Shown: piece by piece, positions 55,618 to 57,032 of the stretch
Layout of the letters: each line of letters starts with the position of its first letter
Position numbering within the stretch: position 1 is the first letter of the stretch
IMG/VR virus record: IMGVR_UViG_3300017963_000310
Coordinates: 1 to 57,032 of that record
Length of the DNA: 57,032 nucleotides
Reading direction: 5' to 3' (one strand)
Source: a virus
Position numbers and translations under genes: made by a program
The notes under the pieces: model-generated
The model's database searches: none
Seen by the model: the letters and a program-made list of their open reading frames with translations, nothing else
Told to the model about the DNA's origin: nothing

Positions 55618-56894
55618 CTCGTCGGGTAGGCTGGTTTATACTGGGGGCGGTGTGTTATGCGGTGGTGTCTTTCGCGGTTCAGGCATGGGCCGGGGGAGAG
55701 GGCGACCCTTTCCTGTGTTTGTACCAAGATGGTAGCTGGCAGTACACCTCGGCTTCGTTACCAACGCCGACACCGAGCGCGACGCCAGCGCCGGTGGCAT
55801 CAGCGACGGTAGCGTGGCCTACGCCGACTGTCGAGGTAGGGCCACTACCTACCTCGACACCCGGGCCTACGCTGCCACCGCCCGACCGGCTATGTCCGGG
55901 CCGAGCACTGGTTAACCTTAACCTGCGGGTGGCCCCTGGAGTGGACGAGGCGTGGCTGGGTACTGTGCCGCGCGGGGCAGGGGTGTGGGTACTGTCTGAG
56001 CCCGTCGAGCACGATGGTGATGTGTGGGCTTACGTGCGCGCCAGTAACGAGCTCGAAGGTTGGGGCGCGGTGGTGTATGGCGGTACGGTGTTTTTGTCGT
56101 ACTCGTGCGATACCGCGTGGGGTGTGCATGTCGACCCCGGGGCTAACCGGGACGAGTTGCTACGCTTCGGGAGACAGCTACAAGAGGCCGGACGGCTGCC
56201 AACCGCCACCGTGTATGGCGCACCACAGACCGCCAACCTACTGTATGACGCGGGCTGGCTAGTGCTGGCCCGCCCTTTTATCGGGGACTGCCCATTCTTT
56301 AATATGGGCCCTGAACGCAGCGCCAGTGAGTGGGTCGATCGTGCGGTGGTCGACCTAGAACTCGTGCGCTATGACTGGCTAGTGCTAAGCAACGAGTGCC
56401 TCTTTCCAGATGCCGAGTACGCGGCGGCCTGGGTCGCGGCGGCGGTGCGCCGGGCTGAACGGCGGGGCATAGACGCTTTGGTCCCCACCGTGTTCGGTAC
56501 CGGGGGACCCGAGCTAAAAGACGTCCCAGCCTTAGCAGCCGCCCACCACAGCGACACGATGTTGGTGGGCTGGGGCCTGAACAGCTACCCGTTTTACGAC
56601 GGGGTGGCGCTCGACCAGTGGGACAACCAAACCGCTTGGACCACTTTTAGGCTGTTCTTGTACCAGGCGCAGCTGGGCGGCCTGCCGGTGTTGGTTACCG
56701 AAGTGGCCCGCTCTTGGGGCGAAGACGCGCCGGTGTGGGACGAATACCCGGGCTGGATACGGGTGTTTGACGGCATGGTGCAGGCAGTCTGCTTTTGGTA
56801 TACCGCGGGGGTCGACCTGCCCGCCTGGCGTGAGGCTAACCTGGCGGGCAAACTGGACGCTTTGGCCCAGGTGTTACTGAACTACACCTCGTAA
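55614..56894 (+). CDS. Membrane-anchored SH3-glycosidase endolysin
   Basis: 426 residues. N-terminal hydrophobic segment (about 5-27), a Thr/Pro-rich linker 47-90 with TPTPSATPAP repeats, bacterial SH3 domain about 95-165 (NLRVAPGVDEAWLGTV), then a TIM-barrel-like glycoside hydrolase to the end. Glu261 in LVLSNEC and Glu363 in VLVTEVA sit where clan A glycosidases have acid/base and nucleophile. Likely degrades peptidoglycan or a host wall glycan at lysis. The anchor may hold it in the membrane until release. Last gene of the right arm. Confidence 0.87.
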   Translation: MTRRVGWFILGAVCYAVVSFAVQAWAGGEGDPFLCLYQDGSWQYTSASLPTPTPSATPAPVASATVAWPTPTVEVGPLPTSTPGPTLPPPDRLCPGRALVNLNLRVAPGVDEAWLGTVPRGAGVWVLSEPVEHDGDVWAYVRASNELEGWGAVVYGGTVFLSYSCDTAWGVHVDPGANRDELLRFGRQLQEAGRLPTATVYGAPQTANLLYDAGWLVLARPFIGDCPFFNMGPERSASEWVDRAVVDLELVRYDWLVLSNECLFPDAEYAAAWVAAAVRRAERRGIDALVPTVFGTGGPELKDVPALAAAHHSDTMLVGWGLNSYPFYDGVALDQWDNQTAWTTFRLFLYQAQLGGLPVLVTEVARSWGEDAPVWDEYPGWIRVFDGMVQAVCFWYTAGVDLPAWREANLAGKLDALAQVLLNYTS

Positions 56895-57032
56895 GACAAG
56901 TCAAGACTATTGCTCTGTGTGTTAATCAACTCACTTTGACAAACAAGTCAAGACTATTAACACACAGCATAATCAACTCACTTTGACAAACAAGTCAAGA
57001 CTATTAACACACAGCATAATCAACTCACTTTG
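56895..57032. repeat. 47-bp tandem repeat array (right end)
   Basis: A partial unit from 56895, full units at 56928 and 56975, and 11 bp of a further unit at the very end. The variable half is ATTGCTCTGTGTGTTAAT once and ATTAACACACAGCATAAT twice; the latter differs by one base from the left-end copies (CGC versus CAC). This continues the array at 1-212 in a circular molecule, but the exact number of units cannot be known from the window. Confidence 0.88.

Overview
The window looks like an almost complete tailed-phage genome of siphovirus type. It has two transcription arms that diverge near 26.75-27.25 kb: every gene I can support from 215 to 26708 lies on the minus strand, and every gene from 27272 to 56894 lies on the plus strand. 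Both ends of the window fall inside the same 47-bp tandem repeat family, so the contig was probably cut inside a repeat array of a circular (or circularly permuted) molecule, where the two arms converge. I see no integrase, excisionase or CI-type repressor with a protease domain, so a lytic life style is more likely. The host cannot be fixed from sequence alone. The TP-rich linker of the lysis protein and the GAAC-N4-GTTC SOS-type boxes would fit Chloroflexota or a high-GC Gram-positive host (low confidence).

Left arm, replication and nucleotide chemistry (1.1-12.1 kb). One long operon runs leftward from a promoter at 12.1 kb: small HTH regulator, primase-polymerase/helicase, Cas4/RecB-like nuclease, Sak4-like ATPase, DUF669-type ssDNA-binding protein, degenerate methyltransferase-like protein, PolA-family polymerase, PurZ, a fused NMAD1 plus nucleoside-deoxyribosyltransferase-like protein, VRR-NUC nuclease and SNF2-type helicase. 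PurZ (GSEGKG, with Ser in place of the catalytic Asp of PurA) next to a PolA/DpoZ-like polymerase indicates that this phage replaces adenine by 2-aminoadenine (base Z). The usual DatZ (HD hydrolase) and MazZ (DUF550/MazG) partners are not visible; the NMAD1-NDT fusion overlapping purZ is the obvious candidate to replace them.

Left arm, accessory genes (12.1-26.7 kb). About thirty mostly unrecognised small proteins, several duplicated, sit in transcription units that each begin with a near-identical module: a consensus sigma70 promoter (TTGACA, 17 bp, TATAAT or TTTAAT) preceded by a GTAC-N4-GTAC operator touching the -35 box, and followed by an AGGAGG ribosome site. The same operator-promoter also drives the replication/Z operon. 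A tRNA/tmRNA-like 3' domain with encoded CCA and an intrinsic terminator lies at 18.9-19.1 kb.

Central control region (26.7-27.3 kb). Eight copies of an 18-bp element in mostly alternating orientation, a long hairpin, and back-to-back promoters for the two arms; a candidate replication origin or master control site.

Right arm. Terminase small and large subunits, a portal-MuF fusion, a 411-bp noncoding region holding eight GAAC-N4-GTTC boxes, head proteins including a protease-scaffold-capsid fusion with an internal start, a glycosylation/methylation island (36.3-41.3 kb) inside the head module, head-tail connectors, tail tube, tail chaperone with a clear -1 frameshift signal, tape measure, distal tail and receptor-binding proteins (Asp-box propeller, duplicated carbohydrate-binding modules), then candidate holins and a membrane-anchored SH3-glycosidase endolysin. 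All functional calls are from motif recognition by eye; no alignment or database search was run.
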